This document shows, one piece after another, positions 33,549 through 42,837 of a DNA stretch of 64,000 nt. Under the pieces are notes generated by a model. That model saw only the letters and a list, made by a program, of their open reading frames with translations, had not been told where the DNA came from and made no database searches. Where the stretch lies: positions 1-64,000 of the forward strand of contig JAUMUT010000008.1 in NCBI GenBank assembly GCA_030530525.1, written 5' to 3'. The translations under genes and the position numbers were made by a program. This DNA is from Capnocytophaga sp. (GTDB lineage: Bacteria; Bacteroidota; Bacteroidia; Flavobacteriales; Flavobacteriaceae). How positions within the stretch are numbered: position 1 is the first letter of the stretch; the number at the start of each line of letters is the position of its first letter.

Positions 33549-34079
33549 ATGAGAAAAGACGATTGCTTCTTTGTAGGAACAATTATCTCAAAATTTAGCT
33601 TTAAGGGCGATGTTTTAGTCAAATTAGACTCTGACGACCCCGAAATGTATGAAGAATTGGAATCAGTTTTTGTCGAACTTGGTAAAAACTTGGTTCCTTT
33701 TTTTATTGAGAGATGTTCTTTGCACAAATCCGAATTGCTCCGTATAAAATTTGAAGAAGTAGATACAGAAGCCGATGCCGAAGCTCTTTTGAAACATAAC
33801 CTTTATTTGCCTTTGGATTTTTTGCCAAAACTTTCAGGAAATAAATTTTATTTTCACGAAATAATAGGCTTTAACGTTGAAGATGTGCATTACGGCTTTG
33901 TTGGCACTATCACAGGAGTGAATGATAATACACATCAGCCCCTTTTTGAAATAGAACGAGATGGAAAACAGATACTTATTCCGATGAATGATGAATTTCT
34001 AAAAGAAGTTAATAGAAATTCTAAAAAAATTATTGTACAAACCCCAGAAGGATTAATTGATTTATACTTAGAAGATTAA
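33549..34079 (+). CDS. rimM: Ribosome maturation factor RimM
   Basis: 176 residues. It assists late 30S assembly around the S19 region. The N-terminal RimM domain begins with CFFVGTIISKFSFKGDVLVKL, and the C-terminal PRC-barrel part contains KFYFHEIIGFNV, GFVGTITGVNDN and ILIPMNDEFLKEV. The length is typical. rpsP-rimM is a conserved operon start; the usual trmD does not follow here. def has a separate promoter at 34153. Confidence 0.95.
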   Translation: MRKDDCFFVGTIISKFSFKGDVLVKLDSDDPEMYEELESVFVELGKNLVPFFIERCSLHKSELLRIKFEEVDTEADAEALLKHNLYLPLDFLPKLSGNKFYFHEIIGFNVEDVHYGFVGTITGVNDNTHQPLFEIERDGKQILIPMNDEFLKEVNRNSKKIIVQTPEGLIDLYLED

Positions 34080-34152
34080 CCCATCAAAAGAATATTTTTT
34101 CTTTACAAAAAAATAATTTAATTTTATATTCATACAAAGTTAAAAAATTTCC

Positions 34153-34160
34153 TATCTTTG
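34153..34160 (+). promoter_or_regulatory. -7 element (TATCTTTG) of def
   Basis: TATCTTTG lies 20 bases before the ATG of def; no good -33 TTG. Confidence 0.55.
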
Positions 34161-34180
34161 CACCTTAAAAATAAATACCT

Positions 34181-34771
34181 ATGATATTACCTATTGTAGC
34201 TTATGGAGATGCCGTTTTGCGTAAAGTTTGTACCCCAATACAAGCCGATTATCCTAACCTTAAAGAGCTTATAGACAATATGTTCCAAACTATGTACCAT
34301 AGTAATGGAGTAGGATTGGCAGCTCCTCAAATAGGCTTACCTATTCGGTTGTTTGTTATTGACGCCAAGCCTTTTTCTGATGATGAAGACTTGGAAAGAG
34401 ATGAACAAGAGTTGCTTAAAAATTTCAAAAAAGTATTTATCAATGCTAAAATTTTAAAAGAAGAAGGCGAAAAATGGGCTTTTAATGAAGGTTGCCTGAG
34501 TATTCCTGGGGTTACCGAAGATGTTTCCAGACCAGAATTTGTAACATTAGAATATCAAGACGAAGATTTTAACACTTATACAGAAACTTTTTCAGGATTG
34601 GCAGCACGAATCATTCAACACGAGTATGACCATACCGAAGGTATTCTCTTTACAGATAAACTTTCTACTTTTAAAAGACAACTCTTAAAAGGAAAACTCA
34701 ATAACATCAGTAAAGGAAAAATAGATGTTCGTTACCGAATGAAATTCCCAGAGGCTACCAAAAAACGATAA
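34181..34771 (+). CDS. def: Peptide deformylase
   Basis: 196 residues. It removes the formyl group from new N-termini. Motif 1 is GVGLAAPQIG (43-52), motif 2 is EGCLSIPG (103-110, metal ligand Cys105), and motif 3 is QHEYDH (146-151; ligands His147 and His151, catalytic Glu148). A DUF5606 gene follows after 25 bases and probably shares the transcript. Confidence 0.96.
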   Translation: MILPIVAYGDAVLRKVCTPIQADYPNLKELIDNMFQTMYHSNGVGLAAPQIGLPIRLFVIDAKPFSDDEDLERDEQELLKNFKKVFINAKILKEEGEKWAFNEGCLSIPGVTEDVSRPEFVTLEYQDEDFNTYTETFSGLAARIIQHEYDHTEGILFTDKLSTFKRQLLKGKLNNISKGKIDVRYRMKFPEATKKR

Positions 34772-34796
34772 TTTTAATTAATATATTTTTAAGAAA

Positions 34797-35228
34797 ATGA
34801 AATTAAACCAAATTTTAACAATTTCAGGAAAACCAGGATTGTTCCAACTGCAATCACGCACACGTTCAGGATTTTTAGCACTTTCGCTCCTCGATGGAAA
34901 ACGTATCAGCGTAGGACTTCGTAGTAACGTGAGCCTTCTTTCTGAAATTGCTATCTATACATTAGACGAAGAAAAGCCCTTGGAAGAGGTTTTTAGAGCA
35001 ATAAAAGAAAAAGAAAACGGACAGAAAACAACCATTTCTCACAAAGCTCCTAATGAAGAATTGGAAGAATATTTCTTTGCCGTTGTGCCTAACTACGATG
35101 AAGATAGAGTATATGCAAGTGATATAAAAAAAATCATTCAATGGTATAACATCTTGATTGACAAAGGTTTATTAGAAGATGATGCAGAAGAAAATACCGA
35201 AAGCACAACACAAGAAGTAACTGAATAA
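34797..35228 (+). CDS. DUF5606 family protein
   Basis: 143 residues, cytoplasmic. It matches the DUF5606 pattern as I remember it: MKLNQILTISGKPGLFQLQS at the start, a LSLLDGKRISVG segment, VFRAIKEKE, and a C-terminal YASDIKKIIQWYNIL helix. The family is Bacteroidota-specific and next to def in many genomes. Its function is unknown. The gene ends 14 bases before a strong terminator. Confidence 0.82.
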   Translation: MKLNQILTISGKPGLFQLQSRTRSGFLALSLLDGKRISVGLRSNVSLLSEIAIYTLDEEKPLEEVFRAIKEKENGQKTTISHKAPNEELEEYFFAVVPNYDEDRVYASDIKKIIQWYNILIDKGLLEDDAEENTESTTQEVTE

Positions 35229-35242
35229 TAATCATTTTATAA

Positions 35243-35275
35243 AAAAAAGGTATTCATATAAAGAATACCTTTTTT
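35243..35275. terminator. Bidirectional terminator between the DUF5606 gene and ftsY
   Basis: AAAAAGGTATTC (35244-35255) and GAATACCTTTTTT (35263-35275) form a strong stem flanked by A and T runs. Confidence 0.88.
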
Positions 35276-35288
35276 AATGGAAAAATAT

Positions 35289-36245
35289 TTAGATTTTAAA
35301 AAATGAATCTACAAATTCATATTTGTTAAATATTTGCAAATCATTTATCCCCTCTCCTACTCCAATATATTTAACAGGTATTTGAAATTGGTCTGAAATT
35401 CCTATAACTACTCCTCCTTTTGCAGTTCCATCTAACTTCGTGATTGCCAACGCATTAACTTCTGTGGCTTTGGTAAATTGTTTTGCTTGTTCAAATGCAT
35501 TTTGTCCTGTGGAGCCATCTAAAACCAACAAAACTTCGTGTGGCGTATCAGGAATAACTTTTTGCATTACTCGTTTTACTTTGGTAAGCTCATTCATCAA
35601 ATTAATTTTGTTATGAAGCCTTCCTGCGGTGTCAATTATCACAATATCAGCATTTTGCGAAATAGCCGAAGAAAGCGTATCAAAAGCTACGGAGGCAGGG
35701 TCGCTTCCTGTTTGTTGCTTCACGATAGGCACTCCCACTCGGTCAGCCCATACTTGTAGTTGGTCAATGGCGGCAGCTCGAAAGGTATCCGCAGCTCCTA
35801 AAACTACCTTATATCCTTTGTTTTTAAACTGGCTAGCAAGTTTCCCGATGGTAGTCGTTTTTCCTGCTCCATTGACGCCAACAACCATTATTACATAAGG
35901 TTTTTTATCTTTTGGAACAGAAAAATCTTCTTCTTCGCCGGTTGTTGTTTCTGAAAGTAATCCTGCTATTTCTTCTCTAAGAATTTTATTTAACTCATTA
36001 GTTCCCAAATATTTATCTTTGGATACTCGTTCTTCTATACGTTTTATTATTTTAAGAGTTGTTTCCACTCCCACATCGCTACTTACCAACACTCCTTCCA
36101 ACTCGTCCAACACTTCATCATCTACCTTTGATTTTCCAACAATAGCACGCCCTAATTTTTCAAAAAAACTTGTGTTTGTCTTTTCTAATCCTTTATCTAA
36201 TGTCTGTTTTTTCTCTGAGGAAAAAATCCTTTTAAAAAAATTCAT
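35289..36245 (-). CDS. ftsY: Signal recognition particle receptor FtsY
   Basis: 318 residues. It is the GTPase receptor that docks signal-recognition-particle/ribosome complexes at the inner membrane. The NG domain is clear: GVNGAGKTTTIGKLA (P-loop, near 123-137), DTFRAAAIDQL, DTAGRLHNKINLM and TKLDGTAKGG. The acidic N-terminal A domain of E. coli FtsY is almost missing, as in many Bacteroidota. The gap upstream (36246-36393) is AT-rich and shows no further gene. Confidence 0.96.
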   Translation of the reverse strand: MNFFKRIFSSEKKQTLDKGLEKTNTSFFEKLGRAIVGKSKVDDEVLDELEGVLVSSDVGVETTLKIIKRIEERVSKDKYLGTNELNKILREEIAGLLSETTTGEEEDFSVPKDKKPYVIMVVGVNGAGKTTTIGKLASQFKNKGYKVVLGAADTFRAAAIDQLQVWADRVGVPIVKQQTGSDPASVAFDTLSSAISQNADIVIIDTAGRLHNKINLMNELTKVKRVMQKVIPDTPHEVLLVLDGSTGQNAFEQAKQFTKATEVNALAITKLDGTAKGGVVIGISDQFQIPVKYIGVGEGINDLQIFNKYEFVDSFFKI

Positions 36246-36393
36246 CGTTACAATTGTATTTTATAAAATTTGTCGCTAAAATACTATTTTTTTTTTACAT
36301 TAAAATATTTTTAAGTTTTTTTTAACTTTTAATTGTTTCTTATTTTACATTTATATTTCTGAATATCCGTTTTTTAATTAGTTTTACAAAAAA

Positions 36394-36437
36394 ATACTAC
36401 TTTGTATTGCATAGTAGTATTTTTTTTATTAATTTTG
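36394..36437 (+). promoter_or_regulatory. PadR operator and promoter of the PadR-PspC operon
   Basis: ATACTAC (36394-36400), 13 bases, GTAGTAT (36414-36420): a palindrome containing ATACT-AGTAT, a known PadR-family operator pattern. It overlaps the -33 TTG (36407-36409), which is followed 20 bases later by TAATTTTG (36430-36437). PadR binding would therefore block the promoter (inference). Confidence 0.65.
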
Positions 36438-36455
36438 TACAATAATAAAATAAAT

Positions 36456-36788
36456 ATGGAAATTATTAATTCTGAAAAAATAAAAACCCAAATGCGAAAA
36501 GGTATTTTAGAAATGTGTATTCTTTCTATTATTGAAAAAAAGAATAATGCCTACGTTTCGGATATCATAGAAGAGTTAAAAACAGCAAATATGGTTGTTG
36601 TGGAAGGTACTCTGTATCCGTTAGTTACGCGTTTGAAAAATGCTAATTTACTAAATTATTATTGGAAAGAATCTTCGGGAGGACCACCTCGTAAATATTA
36701 TATTTTAACAGAAAAAGGTAAAGAATTTCTTAAAGAAATAACACTATCTTGGAGAGAATTAGAAATAACTATTAACAAAATTATTTAA
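36456..36788 (+). CDS. PadR-family transcriptional regulator
   Basis: 110 residues from the ATG at 36456; a longer form from 36402 would start inside the promoter. The winged-helix core contains MRKGILEMCILSIIEKKNNAY, VVVEGTLYPLVTRLKNANLL and GPPRKYYILTEKGKEFL, typical of PadR family 1. It probably represses its own operon, which continues with a PspC-domain membrane protein 2 bases downstream. The ligand is unknown. Confidence 0.9.
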   Translation: MEIINSEKIKTQMRKGILEMCILSIIEKKNNAYVSDIIEELKTANMVVVEGTLYPLVTRLKNANLLNYYWKESSGGPPRKYYILTEKGKEFLKEITLSWRELEITINKII

Positions 36789-36790
36789 TT

Positions 36791-38566
36791 ATGGACAAAA
36801 TACAACACATCAGCTTAGGAGGATTTTCTTTTATTATTGAAAATCAAGCCTTTAAAGAACTTTCCGAATATTTGGACAAAGTTCGCACTTACTTAGGAGA
36901 ATCTGAAGAAACTAATGAAATAATGACAGATGTAGAGCAACGAATGGCAGAACTTTTGAAGGAGAGAATGATAAGTCGTGAAGTCATTATGCAAAGTGAT
37001 ATAGCTTTCTTAATCAATAGGTTAGGGAAACCAGAACAATATCTTGATGAAGAAGATAGAGAAAATATTTCGCAAATTAATTCTAAAAAAGAGCATTTCT
37101 TTTTTTTGGAAAAAAACCGAAAACTTTACCGAGACTTGGATAACAAAATTTTAGGAGGAGTACTCTCTGGAATAAGCCATTATTTTCAAATAGATACTTC
37201 CTTGTTACGCTTCCTTTACACTCTTATTATTCTGTTAAATTTATCTATTTTTTCTGCTTATTTTGGTTTAGGAATTATAACACCTATAAGTTTAAGCTCC
37301 TTATTTATAATATTTTACATTATATTTTGGATGATTATTCCTCCTGCGCAAACTACTTCGGAAAAATTAGAAATGAAAGGTAAAGAGGTAAATATTGACA
37401 CACTTACCAAACCAGAAAATCTTTATAGAAAAGTATGGCGAAAAAGTTCTTCCAACAAAATGCTCACAGGCGTATTGGGTGGGCTTGCCCAATATTTTCA
37501 GATAGAAAGTAGTTGGTTAAGAATTGGTTATATGGTTAGTATAATAATCTTTTGGGCTACTAAAAACCACAAAGAAGCCATTATTTTATGTATTTTGTAC
37601 TTTTTATTGTCTTTTTTATTAAAAAAAGATACTTTTACAGATGAACATAATGAAAAAATAAATAATTTTTATAAAGAAAATAAAATTTCAGAAGAAAAAA
37701 AACATTCTAATTCTTTATTTTTATCATTTTTTCGTTTTTTAGTTAAATTTGCAGGATTTTTTGTAATTATGATAGTCTTTTTAGTTCTTTTTATAATTAT
37801 TTCTGTTCATTTATTCTTATTTTTAGGATTAGGATTTGCAGGTGGTATTTCTATGAATTTTATAGGAGAACATATAAATTTCATTTTAACAGAAAATTGG
37901 CAAAAAATAGTTTTTATACTTTGCTCTGTATCTGCTTTTTTACTTCCTGTTTCTATTTTTTCTTTGCTTATTATAAAACTTTTTTCAAAAAAAAATTATG
38001 TTACTCCAAAAATATGGTTTTTCGGAAATATTATAGCTTTTTTTATTATTTTTTTAGGGATAATTTCTTTATCTATCTCTATTGGTAAAAATTTTATTTA
38101 CGAAGATTCCATTGAAAAGAAAGTATATTTAGATACTCAAAAAGACTCTATTATTATTCGGGAAAAAAGAATTATGGCTACTATCTATGGTATTTCTTCG
38201 GATAATGAAAAAAATTACACTATAAATAATGTTAATTTCATAAAAATGAAAACTACTAAAGAGAAAACACCTTTTTTAGTAATAGAAACTAGTTCTTATG
38301 GAAAAAATAAAACATCGGCAATAGAAAATGCTGAAAAAGTAGAATTTCCTCTACAAATTGATAATAATATTATAGAAATTCCTAATAGTTTTATCTTAAA
38401 AAAAGGAAATCCTTTCCGTAAGCAACAAGTAAATATTACTTTATATGTTCCTGAAGGTAAAAAAATAGTTTTTGCACGCAAATTTCCGTCTAAAATACAC
38501 AAAGAAGTACTCCCTTATGGTAGTTTTGAAGTGAAAAACGATAGCATTCAACCTATTCTCCCTTAA
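36791..38566 (+). CDS. Membrane protein with two PspC domains
   Basis: 591 residues. The N-terminal ~100 residues are cytoplasmic and acidic. Two PspC-type segments follow, NKILGGVLSGISHYFQIDTSLLRF (split here for length, near 118) and NKMLTGVLGGLAQYFQIESS (near 222), each leading into membrane helices. More helices fill 270-460, and the last 130 residues form an extracytoplasmic beta domain. PspC domains sense or respond to envelope stress. The gene is the target of the PadR protein encoded just upstream. Confidence 0.88.
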   Translation: MDKIQHISLGGFSFIIENQAFKELSEYLDKVRTYLGESEETNEIMTDVEQRMAELLKERMISREVIMQSDIAFLINRLGKPEQYLDEEDRENISQINSKKEHFFFLEKNRKLYRDLDNKILGGVLSGISHYFQIDTSLLRFLYTLIILLNLSIFSAYFGLGIITPISLSSLFIIFYIIFWMIIPPAQTTSEKLEMKGKEVNIDTLTKPENLYRKVWRKSSSNKMLTGVLGGLAQYFQIESSWLRIGYMVSIIIFWATKNHKEAIILCILYFLLSFLLKKDTFTDEHNEKINNFYKENKISEEKKHSNSLFLSFFRFLVKFAGFFVIMIVFLVLFIIISVHLFLFLGLGFAGGISMNFIGEHINFILTENWQKIVFILCSVSAFLLPVSIFSLLIIKLFSKKNYVTPKIWFFGNIIAFFIIFLGIISLSISIGKNFIYEDSIEKKVYLDTQKDSIIIREKRIMATIYGISSDNEKNYTINNVNFIKMKTTKEKTPFLVIETSSYGKNKTSAIENAEKVEFPLQIDNNIIEIPNSFILKKGNPFRKQQVNITLYVPEGKKIVFARKFPSKIHKEVLPYGSFEVKNDSIQPILP

Positions 38567-38587
38567 AAGATACTTTTATGAGCTATT

Positions 38588-38623
38588 AAAAACAGAGATA
38601 TATAGTTTATTTCTGTTTTTTTT
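38588..38623. terminator. Bidirectional terminator between the PspC gene and the SDR gene
   Basis: AAAAACAGA (38588-38596) pairs with TCTGTTTTT (38612-38620), with a T run after it. Confidence 0.75.
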
Positions 38624-39425
38624 AATTTAATTGATAGTGGTTCATTAATAATTTTTCATACATTTTATCAGGGAGAATACGTTTTAATACAATAGAAAAT
38701 TTTTGCAAAAAAGATGCTTGTTTGTAGTGAATTTTTCTGTTATTTATTTTTATAATTCTAAATATTTTTTCAGCCATCAAAGTAGGATTTTGTCCTGAAT
38801 TTACATCAGCATTCATCAATTTTAATGATTTTTGATAGGCTTCTTTATACGGAGAATTTTCATAAACAGGTGTATGGTAACGGCGAGAAGCGATATCCGT
38901 TGCAAAATCACCAGGCGCAATGCACACCATATCCACCCCAAATGATTTTACTTCCATTCGCATTGCTTCCGTAATGAGTTCTAACGCTCCTTTGCTTGCT
39001 GAATAAGCTCCTCTGAACGGAAGTCCCATATATCCTGCAATAGATGTAACATTGATAATCAATCCTTTACGTTGATTTCTCATAGTTGGCAAAACCAATT
39101 TCATCACGTTTATTGCTCCAAAAAAATTGGTTTGGAATACGTTTTGAATTTCTTCCATCGGAATTTCTTCCATTGCCCCAGAAATTCCTACTCCTGCATT
39201 ATTTATAAGAATATCTATTCTTTTCTCTTTTTCAATTATCTGATTTACAGCGTTTTGTATAGATTTTTCTTCTCGTACATCCATTGGTAAAAGAGTGAAT
39301 TTCTCTGAAATTTCTTTTGGATTTCTTGCGGTTCCATAAACGATATAACCTTTATCAGAAAGATATTCGGCTGTCATTTTCCCTATTCCTGAGCTTGCTC
39401 CTGTTATTAGTACAATTTCTTTCAT
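38622..39425 (-). CDS. Short-chain dehydrogenase/reductase
   Basis: 267 residues of classical SDR type. The cofactor loop is TGASSGIG (8-15), NNAG lies at 75-78, and the catalytic triad is Ser128, Tyr141 and Lys145 (YSASK). It oxidises or reduces an alcohol or keto group with NAD(P); the substrate is unknown. Its minus-strand promoter box lies at 39483. The gene stands alone, convergent with the PspC gene. Confidence 0.92.
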   Translation of the reverse strand: MKEIVLITGASSGIGKMTAEYLSDKGYIVYGTARNPKEISEKFTLLPMDVREEKSIQNAVNQIIEKEKRIDILINNAGVGISGAMEEIPMEEIQNVFQTNFFGAINVMKLVLPTMRNQRKGLIINVTSIAGYMGLPFRGAYSASKGALELITEAMRMEVKSFGVDMVCIAPGDFATDIASRRYHTPVYENSPYKEAYQKSLKLMNADVNSGQNPTLMAEKIFRIIKINNRKIHYKQASFLQKFSIVLKRILPDKMYEKLLMNHYQLN

Positions 39426-39482
39426 TTTTACATTTTATAGAATTTTAACTTATTTATTTTATCTTATATATTATGTTTTGAG

Positions 39483-39490
39483 CAAAGGTA
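39483..39490 (-). promoter_or_regulatory. -7 element (TACCTTTG) of the SDR gene
   Basis: CAAAGGTA on the plus strand fits TAnnTTTG on the minus strand, 58 bases before the start codon. Confidence 0.45.
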
Positions 39491-39579
39491 AGAAAAAATA
39501 ATTATATTTTTCATTTTATACAAAATATATTTGTGAATAAGTTTCTAAAAAGTTTTTATTTATTTTCCCTAAAAAAATG

Positions 39580-39587
39580 TATCTTTG
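39580..39587 (+). promoter_or_regulatory. -7 element (TATCTTTG) of the sirtuin gene
   Basis: TATCTTTG lies 85 bases before the ATG, leaving an unusually long leader for this window (about 80 bases, AT-rich, no clear structure). Confidence 0.55.
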
Positions 39588-39672
39588 CCTTTACAAAAAT
39601 TTTATCTAATTTAAAGAGGCTTTTTATTAGAAATTGTTATTATTTTAACATTAACATTGACAAAAACACAAA

Positions 39673-40368
39673 ATGAAAATAGTAGCTTTGACAGGAGCGG
39701 GTATCAGTGCGGAAAGTGGAATTAAAACTTTTCGAGATGCTGATGGTTTGTGGGAAGGGCATAATATGATGGACGTGGCTTCGCCCGAAGGTTTTGCTAA
39801 AAATCCTAAATTAGTTTTAGATTTTTATAACGAACGCCGTAGGCAATTAAAATCGGTTACACCAAATTTAGCGCATCAACTTTTGGCTGATTTAGAAAAA
39901 GAATATGAAGTAGTTATCATTACTCAAAACGTAGATGATTTGCACGAAAGAGCTGGAAGCCAGAATATTATCCATTTGCACGGAGAATTATTAAAAAGTA
40001 GAAGCGTTAATAATGATAACATTATTTATGATTGTTTCACAGATATTCATTTAGGTGATAAAAGCCCAACGGGAGTGCAACTTCGCCCGCACATTGTTTG
40101 GTTTGGAGAAGATGTTCCTCTAATAAATAAAGCTGCGGAAGAGGTAGAAAGTGCTGATATTGTGTTAATTATAGGGACTTCTTTACAAGTATATCCTGCC
40201 GCAGGATTGATGCATTACGCTCGCCCAAATATTCCTATTTTTTATATTGACTTACATCCACAAATAAAAAGTAAAAATAATATATTGGTTATTGCCGACA
40301 CCGCTTCTTCTGGATTACAAAAAGCTATTGCACAAATAAAAAATTTATCTCTTAAAATACAAAAATAA
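39673..40368 (+). CDS. Sirtuin, NAD-dependent protein deacylase
   Basis: 231 residues. GAGISAESGIKTFRDADGLW (8-27) is the NAD-binding GAGxSxxSGIxxFR loop; TQNVDDLHERAG (84-95) and the catalytic His103 in HLHGEL follow. It removes acyl groups from lysine using NAD. Only one Cys (121) is visible in the zinc-ribbon region, so the usual four-Cys zinc site is missing. The stop codon overlaps the next start (TAATG), giving a translationally coupled pair with the NlpC/P60 gene. Confidence 0.92.
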   Translation: MKIVALTGAGISAESGIKTFRDADGLWEGHNMMDVASPEGFAKNPKLVLDFYNERRRQLKSVTPNLAHQLLADLEKEYEVVIITQNVDDLHERAGSQNIIHLHGELLKSRSVNNDNIIYDCFTDIHLGDKSPTGVQLRPHIVWFGEDVPLINKAAEEVESADIVLIIGTSLQVYPAAGLMHYARPNIPIFYIDLHPQIKSKNNILVIADTASSGLQKAIAQIKNLSLKIQK

Positions 40369-40973
40369 TGAAAAAAATATTATACATATCGCCTTTTTTA
40401 CTAATTTCTTGCATTACACAACAAAAAGTAGCGCAACAAACACGCGAACCACGAACAATTATTGACAATCCTATTTACTTAGAAAATGATAATATAGAAG
40501 ACGGACTAATCCCTAACTCCAACACAATCATTGATTTACAAAATACTTTTGCAGAAAATAATAGCTTAAAAAGTAATTATTTTTCGGATAATCCTAAAAT
40601 AAATACCTTGATGGATACGGCTTATTCTTTTTTAGGAACGCCTTATAAATATGCGGGAACTACGCGAGCGGGAATGGATTGTTCGGGGTTTGTTAGTACT
40701 GCCTACCAATCGGTGGATGTAAAGCTAAGCAGATCTTCTTCGGATATGGCAAACCAAGGAACAGAAGTACCTCTAAGCCAAGTAGTTTTGGGAGATTTAT
40801 TATTTTTTAAAACTTCCAAAAAAAAGCGAATAAACCACGTGGGGATTGTAGTAGAAACGGGCAATGAAATAAAATTCATCCATTCTTCTACTTCCAAAGG
40901 AGTAATAACTTCCAGCCTTTCTGAACCTTATTGGAAAAAAAGTTACATAAAAGCAAAACGTGTTTTGAATTAA
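40368..40973 (+). CDS. NlpC/P60 family cysteine peptidase lipoprotein
   Basis: 201 residues. A lipobox at FLLISC (Cys15) marks it as a lipoprotein. The catalytic domain (about 76-200) shows GMDCSGFVSTAY (Cys105) and INHVGIVV (His157), plus His172 in FIHSS, the C40 peptidase triad positions. It probably cleaves peptide bonds of peptidoglycan stems. It shares one base (TAATG) with the end of the sirtuin gene, an odd but plausibly coupled pairing. Confidence 0.9.
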   Translation: MKKILYISPFLLISCITQQKVAQQTREPRTIIDNPIYLENDNIEDGLIPNSNTIIDLQNTFAENNSLKSNYFSDNPKINTLMDTAYSFLGTPYKYAGTTRAGMDCSGFVSTAYQSVDVKLSRSSSDMANQGTEVPLSQVVLGDLLFFKTSKKKRINHVGIVVETGNEIKFIHSSTSKGVITSSLSEPYWKKSYIKAKRVLN

Positions 40974-41035
40974 TTTTAACAAAAAAAAATATATATGGTT
41001 AAAAAATCGTATTTTTACACTCTAAAATTATTATT

Positions 41036-42727
41036 ATGAAACCATTTTTATACCTCTTATGTTTGTTTTGTGTTACCAAAAATGGAATTGCACAAGAAAA
41101 AATTCTACAAGTTACCGATGCTATTGGAGGCAAGGATTTAGAAAAAGTGATAAAAACCCACAGATATAGTGAGTATGTATCTTATATTGTCAATAAAAAC
41201 TATGTGATCTATCAAAAAGGAAAGACAAATAAAATCTTACACCCTGATATGGCTACTTTTGAAAATAAGGGATATAACTTTGCTATGGATAAGAATGGGG
41301 TGTATTACAAGGGAAATTTCTTTGCAATAGACACCACAGGTTTTAAGATATTGGCAGCGGAAAATATCTATGATGAACGAGGAAATTATAAGGGAGAAAA
41401 ACAGATTTGGCGTACCAATAAGAAAGTTTTCTGGGAGAACAAAGAAATAAAAGTTATTGACCCTACTACCTTTGAAGCCGTTTCTTATTGCTACTTCAAG
41501 GACAAATATTGCTTATATTATTACGACCAGATAATACCTGATGCAAACCCTCATATGCTTCAAGGAAAAGGAAGTGAGGAGAAGTTTATCTCTGATAATC
41601 TTCACACTTATTATAACGGAAAGCCCTTTATCTACAAGGGAGAAGAAGTATTGCCCCTCACAAGTATGATTTACAAAACCTCCAAACACGTATTGCGCTA
41701 CAATGACAAGGACTATAATGACAAAAGAGATGAGCCAGAGGTTTATTTTGTAGATATAACTAATTATTTTGATGTACCAACACTGCAAAAATTAGATGGA
41801 GGTTATCTAAGAGATAAAAATCATCTTTATTATGATAAAAATTCTTATCCTTTCTATGAGGATACGATACTCAAACTACCTATTGCAAAAGAAAACTTAG
41901 ATAAAATAAAAGTTTTAGCCCCCTTTATAATAGATGGTAATACAATATACGAAAGGGATAAGAAAATTGACCGCTATGATGTGGCTACTTTTGCCATCTT
42001 TCCCGATTACTATTATTTCCAATATGATAAGAATGGGGTGTATAATTGGGATAAAAAAATTCCTTTTCACTATACCAAGCCTCCTAAATATGGTGAAAAT
42101 CTATTTTATATAAATAATGAAGATTTGTTTATTTACGAAAATCAAGCATATTATAATGGCTATGGAGATAGTTTATACGTAAATAACCTGACTCCAAAGC
42201 AAATAGAAACCTTAAAAGCAGGCAAAACCTCCTTGCAAGAATTGATTTCTCCTCAAAAAGAATTACCAACCAAAGAAGAAGAATATACTGACGATTTTTA
42301 CAAGGCAGCAAATCAGATTTATGTAGCAGGAAAACCACAAAAAGAAATAGATGCTACTACTTTTAAGGAAATAGCTTTTCGTACCTACAAAGACAAGAAC
42401 AATGTCTATTACTATCAACGTAGAAATGAAGAGAGTGAATTAGAACCAAAGCTCCTCATTATAAAAGGCTATGATGTGCCAAGCCTTACCGTAGTTTTTG
42501 AGGAGTTTTTAGCAGATAAGGACTATCTCTATTTTGAAAGAACAAGGCTGTTCAAGAATAAAAATGTGGAACTCTTAGCCGTGTATGAAGGTTACCGAAA
42601 GGGCTGTGGCCAAGATACTACCCCTACTACGAATTATTATCTTTTCAAGAATGTCGAAGGTTATTGGATAGCCGAATTAGGAGGAGAGTATAATACCCTG
42701 CAATTCTTAGGTAAAAAATTAAAATAA
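41036..42727 (+). CDS. DKNYY-family exported protein
   Basis: 563 residues with a signal peptide (FLYLLCLFCVTKNGIAQ). The whole mature part is made of DKNYY-type repeats: short blocks such as YKDKNNVYYYQRR, DKNGVYYKG, YFKDKYCLYYYD and DKNHLYYDK, each with an aromatic YYY strand. These are expected to form beta-rich repeats in the periplasm or on the surface. The function is unknown. It is a single gene closed by a bidirectional terminator. Confidence 0.82.
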   Translation: MKPFLYLLCLFCVTKNGIAQEKILQVTDAIGGKDLEKVIKTHRYSEYVSYIVNKNYVIYQKGKTNKILHPDMATFENKGYNFAMDKNGVYYKGNFFAIDTTGFKILAAENIYDERGNYKGEKQIWRTNKKVFWENKEIKVIDPTTFEAVSYCYFKDKYCLYYYDQIIPDANPHMLQGKGSEEKFISDNLHTYYNGKPFIYKGEEVLPLTSMIYKTSKHVLRYNDKDYNDKRDEPEVYFVDITNYFDVPTLQKLDGGYLRDKNHLYYDKNSYPFYEDTILKLPIAKENLDKIKVLAPFIIDGNTIYERDKKIDRYDVATFAIFPDYYYFQYDKNGVYNWDKKIPFHYTKPPKYGENLFYINNEDLFIYENQAYYNGYGDSLYVNNLTPKQIETLKAGKTSLQELISPQKELPTKEEEYTDDFYKAANQIYVAGKPQKEIDATTFKEIAFRTYKDKNNVYYYQRRNEESELEPKLLIIKGYDVPSLTVVFEEFLADKDYLYFERTRLFKNKNVELLAVYEGYRKGCGQDTTPTTNYYLFKNVEGYWIAELGGEYNTLQFLGKKLK

Positions 42728-42800
42728 GAGTTTTTTACAATTTATTAATTATAAAATAATCCTCTTAGCTTATATTAAGCAATAATAAATAATACTTTAT

Positions 42801-42835
42801 AAAAAAAATACCTTAAAAAATTAAGGTATTTTTTT
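42801..42835. terminator. Bidirectional terminator between DKNYY gene and tolC-like gene
   Basis: AAAATACCTTAA pairs with TTAAGGTATTTT; T run on the plus strand and A run before it. Confidence 0.85.
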
Positions 42836-42837
42836 AT

